Assembly: GCA_903826405.1 (NCBI GenBank)
Contig: CAIKEH010000046.1
Location: 59,351 to 123,350, forward strand
Length of the DNA: 64,000 nt
Direction: 5' to 3'
Source of the DNA: an uncultured bacterium
GTDB taxonomy: Bacteria > Bacteroidota > Bacteroidia > Chitinophagales > Chitinophagaceae
A program made the translations under genes and the position numbers. Position 1 is the first letter of the stretch, and the number at the start of each line of letters is the position of its first letter. Of this stretch, positions 1 to 8,745 are shown piece after piece. A model generated the notes under the pieces. That model had not been told where the DNA came from. It saw only the letters and a list, made by a program, of their open reading frames with translations, and made no database searches.

Positions 1-114
1 GGCCAATACGAAGAAGTGCTAGGTGTCGTGCAACGTTTCCTGCAACAGGTGACTCCCGTTGAACAGGAAAAGGTTCTTTCCGGGAATGCCATGAAATTTT
101 ATAAACTAGCATGA
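1..114 (+). CDS. Amidohydrolase C-terminus (probable L-fuconolactonase), partial
   Basis: The window opens inside this gene, and only the last 37 codons are visible in frame 1, ending in TGA at 112-114. The tail ends in NAMKFYKLA, the usual ending of TIM-barrel amidohydrolase-2 proteins, in which a conserved Asn followed by a Phe-Tyr pair closes the barrel. The stop lies 1 nt before the SDR start at 116, so the two genes are one transcription unit. In non-phosphorylating L-fucose breakdown a lactonase of this family opens L-fuconolactone made by an SDR dehydrogenase, which fits the neighbours. The family call rests on a short tail plus context, so the substrate is inference. Confidence 0.6.
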   Translation, partial: GQYEEVLGVVQRFLQQVTPVEQEKVLSGNAMKFYKLA

Positions 115-115
115 T

Positions 116-886
116 ATGGAACTCAATCTCAAGGATAAAGTGATCATTGTAACAGGTGGAGCAAAAGGGATAGGTGAAGGTATAGTCAAAATGCTGGTGG
201 AAGAAGGCGCCATCCCCGTGATCGTGGGTCGCAATCAAGAGGACAATGAAAAGACGCTGGCCGCCATCAAAGGAAAAGGACTCGCTGTTACGGCCGAACT
301 CACCGACCCAGAACAAAGCAAGGTGGCCGTTGATGCCACCATCAAAGCATACGGGAGGATCGAAGGGCTGGTCAACAATGCTGGCATTAATGACGGAATC
401 AACCTGGAACACGGCAATTACGAACTATTCATGCGATCACTACACAGGAATCTGGTACATTATTACATGATGGCTCACCATGCACTGCCTGAGTTGATTC
501 GATCAAAAGGCTCCATCGTGAACATCAGTTCGAAAACAGGAGAAACCGGACAAGGGGGAACTTCAGCTTATGCTGCAGCCAATGGTGGAAGGAATGGCTT
601 GACCAGGGAGTGGGCGGTCGAACTATTGAAATATGGCATCAGGGTCAATGCTGTCGTGGTCGCGGAAAGTTACACGCCACTTTACGAGAAATGGATAAAA
701 ACGGTTGCGGACCCTGAAGGGACGCTCAAGAAGATAACGGAACGCATCCCCCTTGGTCAAAGAATGACCACAACCGAGGAATTGGCCGCTATGGTCGTAT
801 TCCTGCTTTCGGAAAGATCAAGTCATACCACAGGACAGTTGATTCATGTGGACGGAGGCTATGTCCATTTGGACAGAGCGATCTGA
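116..886 (+). CDS. SDR-family dehydrogenase, probable L-fucose dehydrogenase
   Basis: This 256-residue short-chain dehydrogenase has a Rossmann N-terminus with TGGAKGIG (residues 13-20) and NNAG (87-90). Ser139 and Tyr152 have the usual 13-residue spacing. The position of the catalytic Lys in YxxxK is Asn156 (YAAAN, codon AAT), which is unusual for a classical SDR. The C-terminus ends in DGGYVHLDRAI, as in sugar-oxidising SDRs. It lies between an amidohydrolase tail and a FucP-type symporter, so it most likely oxidises L-fucose to the lactone in the cytoplasm. The substrate comes from context. The altered motif leaves open a changed mechanism or a non-dehydrogenase role. Confidence 0.8.
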   Translation: MELNLKDKVIIVTGGAKGIGEGIVKMLVEEGAIPVIVGRNQEDNEKTLAAIKGKGLAVTAELTDPEQSKVAVDATIKAYGRIEGLVNNAGINDGINLEHGNYELFMRSLHRNLVHYYMMAHHALPELIRSKGSIVNISSKTGETGQGGTSAYAAANGGRNGLTREWAVELLKYGIRVNAVVVAESYTPLYEKWIKTVADPEGTLKKITERIPLGQRMTTTEELAAMVVFLLSERSSHTTGQLIHVDGGYVHLDRAI

Positions 887-971
887 TGTAGTGGGTACAG
901 GACAACGATCAACCATTCTGCAAAGCATCATATAGTATTCAATTGTCATTACGCCATAAATCAAAGACCGC

Positions 972-2171
972 ATGAAATCGAAGAACCCTTACCTGATTCC
1001 TCTGATCCTCGTGACCAGCCTGTTTCTGCTCTGGGGACTAGCCTATGGCTTACTGGATGTACTCAATAAGCATTTTCAGGAAACGCTGAACATCACCCGC
1101 CAAAGATCCACACTTTTACAGGCGGCTTATTTCGGGGCCTATTTTCTGGCAGCCATTCCTGCAGGGGTCTTCATGAACAAATACGGTTATAAGAAAGGCA
1201 TCATTTTAGGGTTGATGCTCTATGCCGCTGGAGCATTGCTCTTTTATCCGTCTGCACAATATGCAAGCTACCCATTCTTCCTTTCGGCACTCTTCATCCT
1301 GGCCTGTGGCCTCACCTTCCTCGAAACCGCTGCCAATCCGTACATCACCGTTCTAGGCGAGCCAGAGACTTCTGAATTCAGGCTCAACCTGTCGCAAAGT
1401 TTCAACGGGGTAGGTTCTTTCATCGGTCCGATCCTGGGTGGATACTTGTTTTTCGGGGCGGACTCCAATAATCTCGAATCTGTGAAATCCGTTTACATAG
1501 TCATTGCGATCATTGTGCTGATCGTGGCATTACTTTTCTTCCGCACTCCCATGCCCGAAGTCAAGGAAGAGACGCTCGTAGTCGATCAATCCGTCCACAG
1601 TGGCAAGACACTCTTCCAACACAGACATTTTGTTTGGTCGATCGTGACGCAGTTTTTCTATGTGGCAGCGCAAGTGGGCATAGCGGCCTTGTTCATCAAT
1701 TACTGTACGGAGAAGAAGAGCCTGGGCATCAGCAATGAAAAAGCTGCATACCTGCTTTCTGGAAGCCTGTTGCTGTTCACTATCGGTAGATTCTCTGGTA
1801 CTGCGATCATGAAATTTATCTCCCCGAACCGTCTACTTGGCATATATGCACTGATAAACTCCCTGCTTTGTATCGTAGTTGTTGCAGTTCCAGGAATGAT
1901 CTCGATATATGCGCTCATGGCCATTTTCTTTTTCGAGTCCATCATGTTCCCGACCATTTTCGCACTGGGAGTCAAAAATCTGGGAGGCATGACCAAAAGA
2001 GGAGCCTCTTTCATCATCATGTCCATCGTAGGAGGAGCTTTGATGCCTGTTTTGATGGGTGGATTGGCCGATGCCTATTCCACGACCACGGCCTACATCG
2101 TGCCCCTTTTCTGCTTCCTCATCGTGGCATATTTCGGGTTTTCAGGATACAGGATAAAATCCCATTCATGA
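972..2171 (+). CDS. fucP: L-fucose:H+ symporter, MFS
   Basis: This 399-residue major facilitator protein has twelve hydrophobic segments and carries sugar into the cell with protons. Asp29 (in GLLDVLNKHF) and Glu118 (in FLETAANPY) are 89 residues apart. That matches the spacing of the two proton-handling acids Asp46 and Glu135 of E. coli FucP. It is shorter than E. coli FucP (438) mainly at the ends. Its stop overlaps the start of the mutarotase gene in an ATGA, so the two are translationally coupled. Members of the FucP family can also carry other sugars, but the fucosidases, mutarotase and SDR around it favour L-fucose. Confidence 0.88.
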   Translation: MKSKNPYLIPLILVTSLFLLWGLAYGLLDVLNKHFQETLNITRQRSTLLQAAYFGAYFLAAIPAGVFMNKYGYKKGIILGLMLYAAGALLFYPSAQYASYPFFLSALFILACGLTFLETAANPYITVLGEPETSEFRLNLSQSFNGVGSFIGPILGGYLFFGADSNNLESVKSVYIVIAIIVLIVALLFFRTPMPEVKEETLVVDQSVHSGKTLFQHRHFVWSIVTQFFYVAAQVGIAALFINYCTEKKSLGISNEKAAYLLSGSLLLFTIGRFSGTAIMKFISPNRLLGIYALINSLLCIVVVAVPGMISIYALMAIFFFESIMFPTIFALGVKNLGGMTKRGASFIIMSIVGGALMPVLMGGLADAYSTTTAYIVPLFCFLIVAYFGFSGYRIKSHS

Positions 2172-2497
2172 AGCAATACTGCCTTGCTGTCGACCTTAAG
2201 GACGACGCCAGACTGATCGAAGAATATGAAGGTTATCATCGGGTGATCAGGCCTGAGATACATGCAAGCATTACGGGCAGCGGAATAACCAGAATGGATA
2301 TTTTCAGGACGGGGAACCGCCTGTTCATGATCATGGAAACGACGGATGAATTCTCATTCGAAGAAAAGGAAGCGGCAGATAAATCAGATCCCAAAGTTCA
2401 GGAATGGGAAAACCTGATGTGGGGCTATCAACAACCCCTGCCCTGGGCCAATCCCGGGGAGAAGTGGGTCTTGATGAAGCAAATATTCAAATTATGA
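2168..2497 (+). CDS. L-rhamnose/L-fucose mutarotase (RhaM family)
   Basis: This 109-residue protein of the RhaM family (DUF718) interconverts alpha and beta anomers of a 6-deoxyhexose in the cytoplasm. The YHR...RPEIH segment near residues 20-30 carries the conserved Tyr and His of the family, and the WENLMW stretch near residue 80 is also typical. The ATG at 2168 overlaps the fucP stop in an ATGA and begins exactly at the family's N-terminus (MKQYCLAVDL). A longer reading frame extends upstream but would run inside fucP and is rejected. By context the substrate is probably L-fucose and not L-rhamnose. Confidence 0.85.
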   Translation: MKQYCLAVDLKDDARLIEEYEGYHRVIRPEIHASITGSGITRMDIFRTGNRLFMIMETTDEFSFEEKEAADKSDPKVQEWENLMWGYQQPLPWANPGEKWVLMKQIFKL

Positions 2498-2591
2498 ATA
2501 TCAAGATGATGTTATCTGGATTCGCATCAATCAAATTGAGTAAACCTTGGGCACTGGGAATACAGCTATAATTTAATCAACTACTGAATGC

Positions 2592-3911
2592 TTATAACCC
2601 GCCTTTCCCTCGATATAGACTGACCGGCCCGTCGAGTTCCAGTTTCAATACCGTCATGTATTTGTCCTGTGCAGCGGCTGGAACATCAATGTACAAAAGT
2701 CCGGGTACGGCACTCCAGGAGATCTTGCCTACAACTTTGATGGATGGTTTGAATGAGCTGCCCAATATGCCGATCTGATTGACTTTGTTTTTCAATCCCT
2801 TGACCACCACTGTGGAAGGATTACCAGATAGAAAAAGATACAAGGTGGACGAATCCTTGCTCAATGTCGTTGGGCCATAAAAATGGCCAGGTGGTATGCC
2901 ACCCAATGTGCCAAAAACGGCTTCTCCGTTCCGTTTGTTCCATCCACCAAGCTCTTCAAGGATATTGACCTGTTGCCAGGGAATAGATCCATCTTCACGC
3001 GGTCCTATATCCAGCAACAGATTGCCTCCATTGGATACGACATCGGCAAAAATGGTGATGACCTCATAAGGGGTTTTATAGAGTGTATCCGAGGGGTGAT
3101 AACCCCAACTGTTGTTCATGGACATGCAAAGCTCCCACCAATTATATATGGGTCTACTAACCGGGAAATTCTGTTCTGGTGTGTCATAATCACCATATCC
3201 CAACAAACGACCATTGATGATGGCTGCAGGATTGCTGATGAGTATATCACGTCTAACTTTCTCCACCTCCCATTCCTCGGCACTATGCTCCCAATCCCCA
3301 TCAAACCACCAGAGGTCAGGATCGACCAATTTGGAAAGTTCTGCGATCTGACCTTGATAGAATGTCCTGAATTTAAGCCATCGAACCGGGTCATCAGCCG
3401 AGCGGTATCTCGAGGAGTCGTTCAGGAAACCTGGATAATCGGGATGGCTCCAATCGATCATGGAGAAATACACTCCAGCCTTGATACCCCTTTTACGTAT
3501 TGCAGCATAAAATGGAGTGAGCAGATCACGTTTAGCGGGGGTGTTTTCTACAGTATTAAAATGTTTCATTCGGGTTCCCCATAAAGCCATGCCTTCATGA
3601 TGCTTGGAAGTGAGCACAGCATACCTTGCACCGCTTTCTTTGATCAGATCGGCCCATTTTTCCGGGTCCCAGGCAGAAGCGGTGAATCCCTTCATCTGTG
3701 CCATGTACTCCGAATAAGGCATCTTCTTGCTGTAGAATGTCCAACTGTCATCAACTCCCCTTACGGAAAAAAGCCCCCAATGGATGAAAATCCCCAATTT
3801 AGCATCTGCGAACCACTGCATCTTGCCACGAATGAAATCTGGATCGACCTTTTGCTGGGACTGAGCCACATTGGATATCAGGAGGACTGATATTAAAAGA
3901 AATCTGATCAT
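2592..3911 (-). CDS. Alpha-L-fucosidase, GH29
   Basis: This 439-residue secreted retaining alpha-L-fucosidase has a signal peptide over roughly residues 1-19, ending in AQSQQ. Family landmarks are FIHWGLFSV near residue 42, SKHHEG near residue 102, and WWFDGDW near residue 203, whose Asp is the GH29 nucleophile. The C-terminal ~110 residues form a beta-sandwich-like accessory part. It is convergent with the mutarotase gene (94 bp gap) and lies downstream of GH95 on the same strand, 233 bp away. It would release terminal fucose outside the cytoplasm for uptake by the nearby symporter. Linkage preference cannot be read from the sequence. Confidence 0.93.
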   Translation of the reverse strand: MIRFLLISVLLISNVAQSQQKVDPDFIRGKMQWFADAKLGIFIHWGLFSVRGVDDSWTFYSKKMPYSEYMAQMKGFTASAWDPEKWADLIKESGARYAVLTSKHHEGMALWGTRMKHFNTVENTPAKRDLLTPFYAAIRKRGIKAGVYFSMIDWSHPDYPGFLNDSSRYRSADDPVRWLKFRTFYQGQIAELSKLVDPDLWWFDGDWEHSAEEWEVEKVRRDILISNPAAIINGRLLGYGDYDTPEQNFPVSRPIYNWWELCMSMNNSWGYHPSDTLYKTPYEVITIFADVVSNGGNLLLDIGPREDGSIPWQQVNILEELGGWNKRNGEAVFGTLGGIPPGHFYGPTTLSKDSSTLYLFLSGNPSTVVVKGLKNKVNQIGILGSSFKPSIKVVGKISWSAVPGLLYIDVPAAAQDKYMTVLKLELDGPVSLYRGKGGL

Positions 3912-4144
3912 ACATACAAAATACAGAATTCAAATTAATGCTGCAGGATGAACCTTTAAGATTTACACACTACAATTTTAAACTTCACGCCTAATGACTG
4001 ATAATATGAAAGTGTTCAAAAAATATGTTTACTTGTGCAGAAACAAATTTGAATTTCCAAAATGAGCAACTACTTTATGGTAAAAGGAATTTTATTAAAG
4101 ATGTCCAGCATATATATGATCGAGTAATCTTTATCTGACGTCAT
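3912..4144. other. Intergenic gap between GH29 and GH95, AT-rich
   Basis: This 233 bp gap between two genes on the minus strand is AT-rich. It must hold any separate promoter for GH29, but I found no clean TAnnTTTG box or rho-independent hairpin. A near-match to the -7 box with one base too few lies immediately before the GH29 start. Confidence 0.4.
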
Positions 4145-6493
4145 TTATAGGACCTTCAGGGTTCTCCCATTTTCAGTAGGATAATTTTTCTCTTTGCCGT
4201 TATAAACGAGTTTCAAGGGGCCGCCAGCAGTGGACAGGATATTCGCGGTTTTAACTTGCCCCTTTTCCCACTCCATATCCACTACGAAACCTCCCCTGGC
4301 CTTCATGCCTCTAATGCTTCCAGCGGGCCAAGCCTTAGGAAGTGCCGGCAACAAGACAACACGTCCATTGGTGGACTGGATCAGCATTTCCGCAATCCCC
4401 GCAGTACCGCCGAAGTTGCCATCGATCTGGAAAGGCGGATGGGTGTCGAATAGATTGGTCAACGTGGACTTCCTCAGCAACTGGAGCAGGTTGGCATAGG
4501 CTGAATCCCCATTCTGCAGTCGTGCATAGAAATTAATGATCCAGGCGCGGCTCCAACCGGTGTGGCCGCCGCCATGTGAGAGTCGATGCGCCAATGTTGT
4601 AGCTGCGGCATTCTTTAACACACTGTCGCGCGTAAGCGTAGAACCCGGATGCAGGCCGAACAAAGAGGATATGTGACGGTGTCCGGGCTCCTCCTCCACA
4701 TAGTCGTCAATCCATTCCTGCACACCTCCCCATTTGTTTATGCGGAATGGCGGTAGTCTTTTCTCCACACTATCCATCCTCGCGAGATAAGTTGCCGGAA
4801 TGTTCATCAGATACGCAACCGATCTCATGTTCATGAACAATTCCCTGATGATGGCAACATCTATGGTCGGGGCAACGGTGAGGATATGTCTGTAGGTAGT
4901 GTCCCCGTTCATGAAAAAACCATTCTCCGGTGACATACTGGGCGCTGATACCAGATATCCATCCTTGTTCGGGATGAGGAAATCCATGATGAAGTCCGTA
5001 GAGCCCTTCATCAGCGGCCAGGCATCCCTGCGCAGGAATTCCGCATCGCGAGTATAGTCGTAGTGATCGAAGAGTGTCAAGGCCATCCATGCACCTGCCA
5101 ATGGGCTTGTCGCCCAGATCGGATCATCGTGAATGCCCATTCTCCCATAGATGTCCGTACAATGATGCATCATCCATCCGTTTGCACCGAACATTTCCCG
5201 GGCATATTTTTCACCGGCCGGGATCATGGCATTCATGAATAAGGCCAATGGTACATAGGTGTTCCCGGTATTGGCCACGTCGGCGGGCCAATAATTCATT
5301 TGCAAATTGATGTTCGTATGGTAATCACTTCCCCAAGGAGCCTGAAAATGCTCATTCCATTTACCTTGCAAGTTTGCAGGAAGCTTTGCCGGTGCACGGG
5401 AACTGTTTATGAGCAAATAACGTCCATACTGGAAATACAGAGAGATCAGTCCGGGGTCTTCCGCACCGGATTGGAAAAGACGTAATCGCTGATCAGTTGA
5501 AAGTTCCTCATGAGAAGTTCCTTTTATGTTCAGATCGAAAGCATTAAAAATGGGTAGGTATTCTTTGAGATGGGTGTCAATAATCTCGTTGGCGGAAAGC
5601 TTTGCTGAGCGGGCAAGTATTTTTTCACATTCCCGTTGTGGGTTGATGCTTCGATCGAAATCAAGGGTTTTGACCTGATAATCCGTCGCTCCGGTGAGTC
5701 GGATGAGGAGTTCATCGGCTCCGGATACAACTATGGAACTGTCATTCGATCTGATGGAGCCAGCAGTTGCCTTCAACTCAGCTATAGCTGCAAAACGAAG
5801 ATGTGCTCCTGACGGACCGAAAACCGAATCGGGTCCGGCATCCATGACCTGACCATTCATGATTATCCGTGCACCGGAATAGGTAATCCGAGCGTCTCTG
5901 TCCCGGGACATCTTCACCGATAGATCGAGGCCCCCGGGTTTATCCGATTTCAAATGGACCACGATGGCATCGTGTGGCGCGGAGACAAGGACCTGCTGGG
6001 TGATCCCGATCCCGTTTCTTTTGAAGCGGGTTATCGTCATAGCTTGATCCAACCTGAGTGTATTCTTGTATTCTGTTATGGTAGCCGAAGGCCAGGAAAG
6101 AATGAGGTCGCCCATGGTCTGATAGGAACGCAGGGATGGTGGTCTTGCCTCCAGGTATTTCTTGGCCAATTGGTACGCTTTACGATTGCTGTCCGCCACC
6201 AACAGTTGTTGCACTTTGGGCAGAAATTCATGCGCACCCGGGTTGATGTCGTCATATCTCATGCCCCCCCATAGGGATTCCTCATTGAACTGTATACGTT
6301 CCCGATCGGTCCGTCCAAAAACCATGGCAGCCATTCTGCCGTTCCCTACTGGTAAGGCTTCATACCATTTGGCAGCAGGTTGCCGATACCACAATACATT
6401 CTTCGACTGTCCCTGTACACGACCGACAAATAAAATCAGGAAAAGGGAGAACAAAAAAGACGTTGCGATATGTCGCGCGTTCTTCATCATCAT
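4145..6493 (-). CDS. Alpha-L-fucosidase, GH95
   Basis: This 782-residue glycoside hydrolase of family 95 is an inverting fucosidase, typically acting on alpha-1,2-linked fucose. A signal peptide ([15 protein letters not shown] to VQG) precedes the N-terminal [23 protein letters not shown] motif region. The catalytic-domain motifs NLQMNYWPA (the two Asn that activate water), [13 protein letters not shown] and FQIDGNFGG are all present, as in the bifidobacterial AfcA family. Its ATG shares one base with the stop of the upstream PQQ-dehydrogenase gene (TAATG). That is strong evidence of one operon with coupled translation. It is soluble and probably periplasmic or exported. Confidence 0.93.
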   Translation of the reverse strand: MMMKNARHIATSFLFSLFLILFVGRVQGQSKNVLWYRQPAAKWYEALPVGNGRMAAMVFGRTDRERIQFNEESLWGGMRYDDINPGAHEFLPKVQQLLVADSNRKAYQLAKKYLEARPPSLRSYQTMGDLILSWPSATITEYKNTLRLDQAMTITRFKRNGIGITQQVLVSAPHDAIVVHLKSDKPGGLDLSVKMSRDRDARITYSGARIIMNGQVMDAGPDSVFGPSGAHLRFAAIAELKATAGSIRSNDSSIVVSGADELLIRLTGATDYQVKTLDFDRSINPQRECEKILARSAKLSANEIIDTHLKEYLPIFNAFDLNIKGTSHEELSTDQRLRLFQSGAEDPGLISLYFQYGRYLLINSSRAPAKLPANLQGKWNEHFQAPWGSDYHTNINLQMNYWPADVANTGNTYVPLALFMNAMIPAGEKYAREMFGANGWMMHHCTDIYGRMGIHDDPIWATSPLAGAWMALTLFDHYDYTRDAEFLRRDAWPLMKGSTDFIMDFLIPNKDGYLVSAPSMSPENGFFMNGDTTYRHILTVAPTIDVAIIRELFMNMRSVAYLMNIPATYLARMDSVEKRLPPFRINKWGGVQEWIDDYVEEEPGHRHISSLFGLHPGSTLTRDSVLKNAAATTLAHRLSHGGGHTGWSRAWIINFYARLQNGDSAYANLLQLLRKSTLTNLFDTHPPFQIDGNFGGTAGIAEMLIQSTNGRVVLLPALPKAWPAGSIRGMKARGGFVVDMEWEKGQVKTANILSTAGGPLKLVYNGKEKNYPTENGRTLKVL

Positions 6494-8664
6494 TATTTTG
6501 AAGGTAAAGCGAAAGCCATGTATTTACCACCGCTTTTAGTACGGAGTTTTCCTCCTCCACAGGCGATGACGAGGTATTGTCGACCTTTCACGCTGTATAC
6601 CGATGGTGTAGCGTATCCCGGAGCAGGAAGATCGTATGACCAAAGCAACTTGCCTGTACGTTTATTAAAGGCGCGGATCTTGCCATCACGGGTTGCGGCT
6701 ATGAACAGGATCCCTCCTGCCGTTACCACGGGGCCACCATAATTTTCAGTACCGGTCTGGATTCCCTTTGCAGCGAATTCGGGGTACTCACCCAGGGTCA
6801 CTTTCCAGGACAGTTCCCCGGTATTGAGATCGACAGCATTGAGATTTCCCCAGGGGGGTTTGACGGCTGGATAACCTTCAGGGGTCAGGAATTTATTGTA
6901 ACCGGTCATCGTATAAGGCAAACTATGAAAACTGTCCACCGGCTGGGGAGGGAACCTCACTTCATTCATCTCGGTTTTCCCGAGTATATAAGCCATGATT
7001 GCAGTTTTCTCTACTGCTTTCAATTGTTTGAAACCCGGCATCATGCGCCTCCCCCCGGCAATGAGTTGTGAAAGGGAGGACTCATTGTATTTTTTTGCAG
7101 CGGTATCGATGGCTGGATAATTTCCTGAACCTTTTCGGTCCGGGCCATGGCAAGCCATGCAATATTGCTTATAGAGTCTTTGACCAGCCTTACCATAATC
7201 CTCTTTTTCCGGCGCTTGTGCTCTTTCCAACATGGTCAGGATCCAGGGCATCTGACTAGTGTTGACGTACATCAATCCGGTTGCGGGATCGAAGGCCGGC
7301 CCTCCCCATTCCGCGCCTCCATCGAAACCTGGAAAGATAATTGTACCCTCGGTCGAAGGGGGAGCGAACATGTGATCCTTGCGGGAAGACGCCCACTGGC
7401 GATGGATCTTTTGGTATGATGAATCCGGTACAAGATCATTAAGTTCAGATTCAGGCAATGCTTGTCTTACGAGTGGTGCCGGTTTGAGAGGTATGGGTTG
7501 GGTGGGTGAGAGTTTCTCTCCCACTAGCTTGGTATCCATCGGCACGGGTTTCTCTTCGATCGGATACAAGGGTTTACCGGTCTCCCGATCGAACAGGAAA
7601 ATGAATCCGGTCTTGGATGTCTGTGCAACAGCATCCACTTTCTTCCCTTCTCGCAAAACTGTGACCATCATTGGTGGAGATGGGAAATCGCGATCCCAAA
7701 CGTCATGGTGTACACTTTGAAAATGCCAGATCAATTTGCCCGTATTCACGTTCAGAGCCAGGAGGCAATTGGCATACAGACCACTGCCCTTGCGTTTTCC
7801 ACCGTAAAAATCAAATGAACTTGATCCTGTAGGCACAAAAAGAATACCCCGTTGTTCATCAAGGCTCATACCGCTCCAGTTGTTGGCACCTCCAATCCGT
7901 TTCCAGGCATTGGGATCATCCCAAGTCTCCTGTCCAGGTTCTCCAGGTTGAGGAATGGTATGAAAAATCCATTCCCTCTTTCCGGTACGGACGTTGAACG
8001 CTCGGATATGTCCTGGTGCCGCATCGGGCCCTTCATCAACCCGAGAACCGATGATGATGAGGTCCTTCCAAACCATACCTGCGGAGGTAGCATCAACAAA
8101 AAGATCCTTTACGTCCCTATCCAGTCCCTCATGCAGGTCCAGCCTTCCTTTATTGGCGAAGGCGGTGTCCGGCTTACCGGAAAAAGCATCAATGGAGATC
8201 AGATTGGATCCGGCGGTATAGATTATCCTCTTTTCATTTCCACCGCTCCAATAGGCAATGCCGCGGCAATTGTTGAATGCTTCAGGAATGTTCACATTGC
8301 CTTGGGTGGTATCGTAAGGATCGAATGTCCATTTGTTGATCCCGGTGGCAGCATCGAGTGCAAAAAGCTTCAATTTGGGTGTCACTCCATACAAGGTCCC
8401 GTCTATGATCAAAGGGTTGCATTGGATCTGGGAATGATTCACCGTATCCGCATCGCCGGTTTCATAGGTCCAGGTCGGAGAAAGCGTTGCCACATTCGTG
8501 GTGTCAATCTGTTCCAGTGGAGAATAATGCAGGTTTTGCTTTCCACCTCCAACTGCCGGCCATTCCACATCTCCGGAAAGGGATGACTTGCATGATGTGA
8601 TCATCAAAAACAAGAGGGCGAAAAATAAAAAAGCAATGGGGTTCTGTTTCAAGAAATGATGCAT
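6493..8664 (-). CDS. PQQ-dependent dehydrogenase with fused cytochrome c domain
   Basis: This 723-residue quinoprotein is a membrane-anchored periplasmic lipoprotein: the signal peptide ends in FLMITSC, so Cys25 is the likely lipidation site. The body is an eight-bladed propeller with Trp-docking repeats such as [13 protein letters not shown] cytochrome c domain is inserted near residues 490-570, with the heme motif CMACH near residue 501 and a likely Met ligand in RRMMPGF. Such enzymes oxidise alcohols or aldoses and pass electrons through heme to the respiratory chain. The stop overlaps the GH95 start by one base, which suggests the substrate may be fucose or a fucosylated product, but this is inference. 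PQQ synthesis genes are not in the window. Confidence 0.9.
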   Translation of the reverse strand: MHHFLKQNPIAFLFFALLFLMITSCKSSLSGDVEWPAVGGGKQNLHYSPLEQIDTTNVATLSPTWTYETGDADTVNHSQIQCNPLIIDGTLYGVTPKLKLFALDAATGINKWTFDPYDTTQGNVNIPEAFNNCRGIAYWSGGNEKRIIYTAGSNLISIDAFSGKPDTAFANKGRLDLHEGLDRDVKDLFVDATSAGMVWKDLIIIGSRVDEGPDAAPGHIRAFNVRTGKREWIFHTIPQPGEPGQETWDDPNAWKRIGGANNWSGMSLDEQRGILFVPTGSSSFDFYGGKRKGSGLYANCLLALNVNTGKLIWHFQSVHHDVWDRDFPSPPMMVTVLREGKKVDAVAQTSKTGFIFLFDRETGKPLYPIEEKPVPMDTKLVGEKLSPTQPIPLKPAPLVRQALPESELNDLVPDSSYQKIHRQWASSRKDHMFAPPSTEGTIIFPGFDGGAEWGGPAFDPATGLMYVNTSQMPWILTMLERAQAPEKEDYGKAGQRLYKQYCMACHGPDRKGSGNYPAIDTAAKKYNESSLSQLIAGGRRMMPGFKQLKAVEKTAIMAYILGKTEMNEVRFPPQPVDSFHSLPYTMTGYNKFLTPEGYPAVKPPWGNLNAVDLNTGELSWKVTLGEYPEFAAKGIQTGTENYGGPVVTAGGILFIAATRDGKIRAFNKRTGKLLWSYDLPAPGYATPSVYSVKGRQYLVIACGGGKLRTKSGGKYMAFALPSK

Positions 8665-8745
8665 CTCAGCCAGAGTTGGTAAGTACTCAATTTAAAGGGA
8701 ATCGAGGGAAAAGAAAAAAAGGGTTGAGCACAATTGGAGTTCAGC

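Noticed and set aside
1868..2167. An N-terminal extension of the mutarotase frame.
   Set aside because: It runs inside fucP in another frame and shows no family features; the ATGA overlap start fits better.
7852..8586. A 244-codon open frame on the plus strand.
   Set aside because: It is antisense to the PQQ dehydrogenase, which has clear motifs, and has no recognisable protein features.
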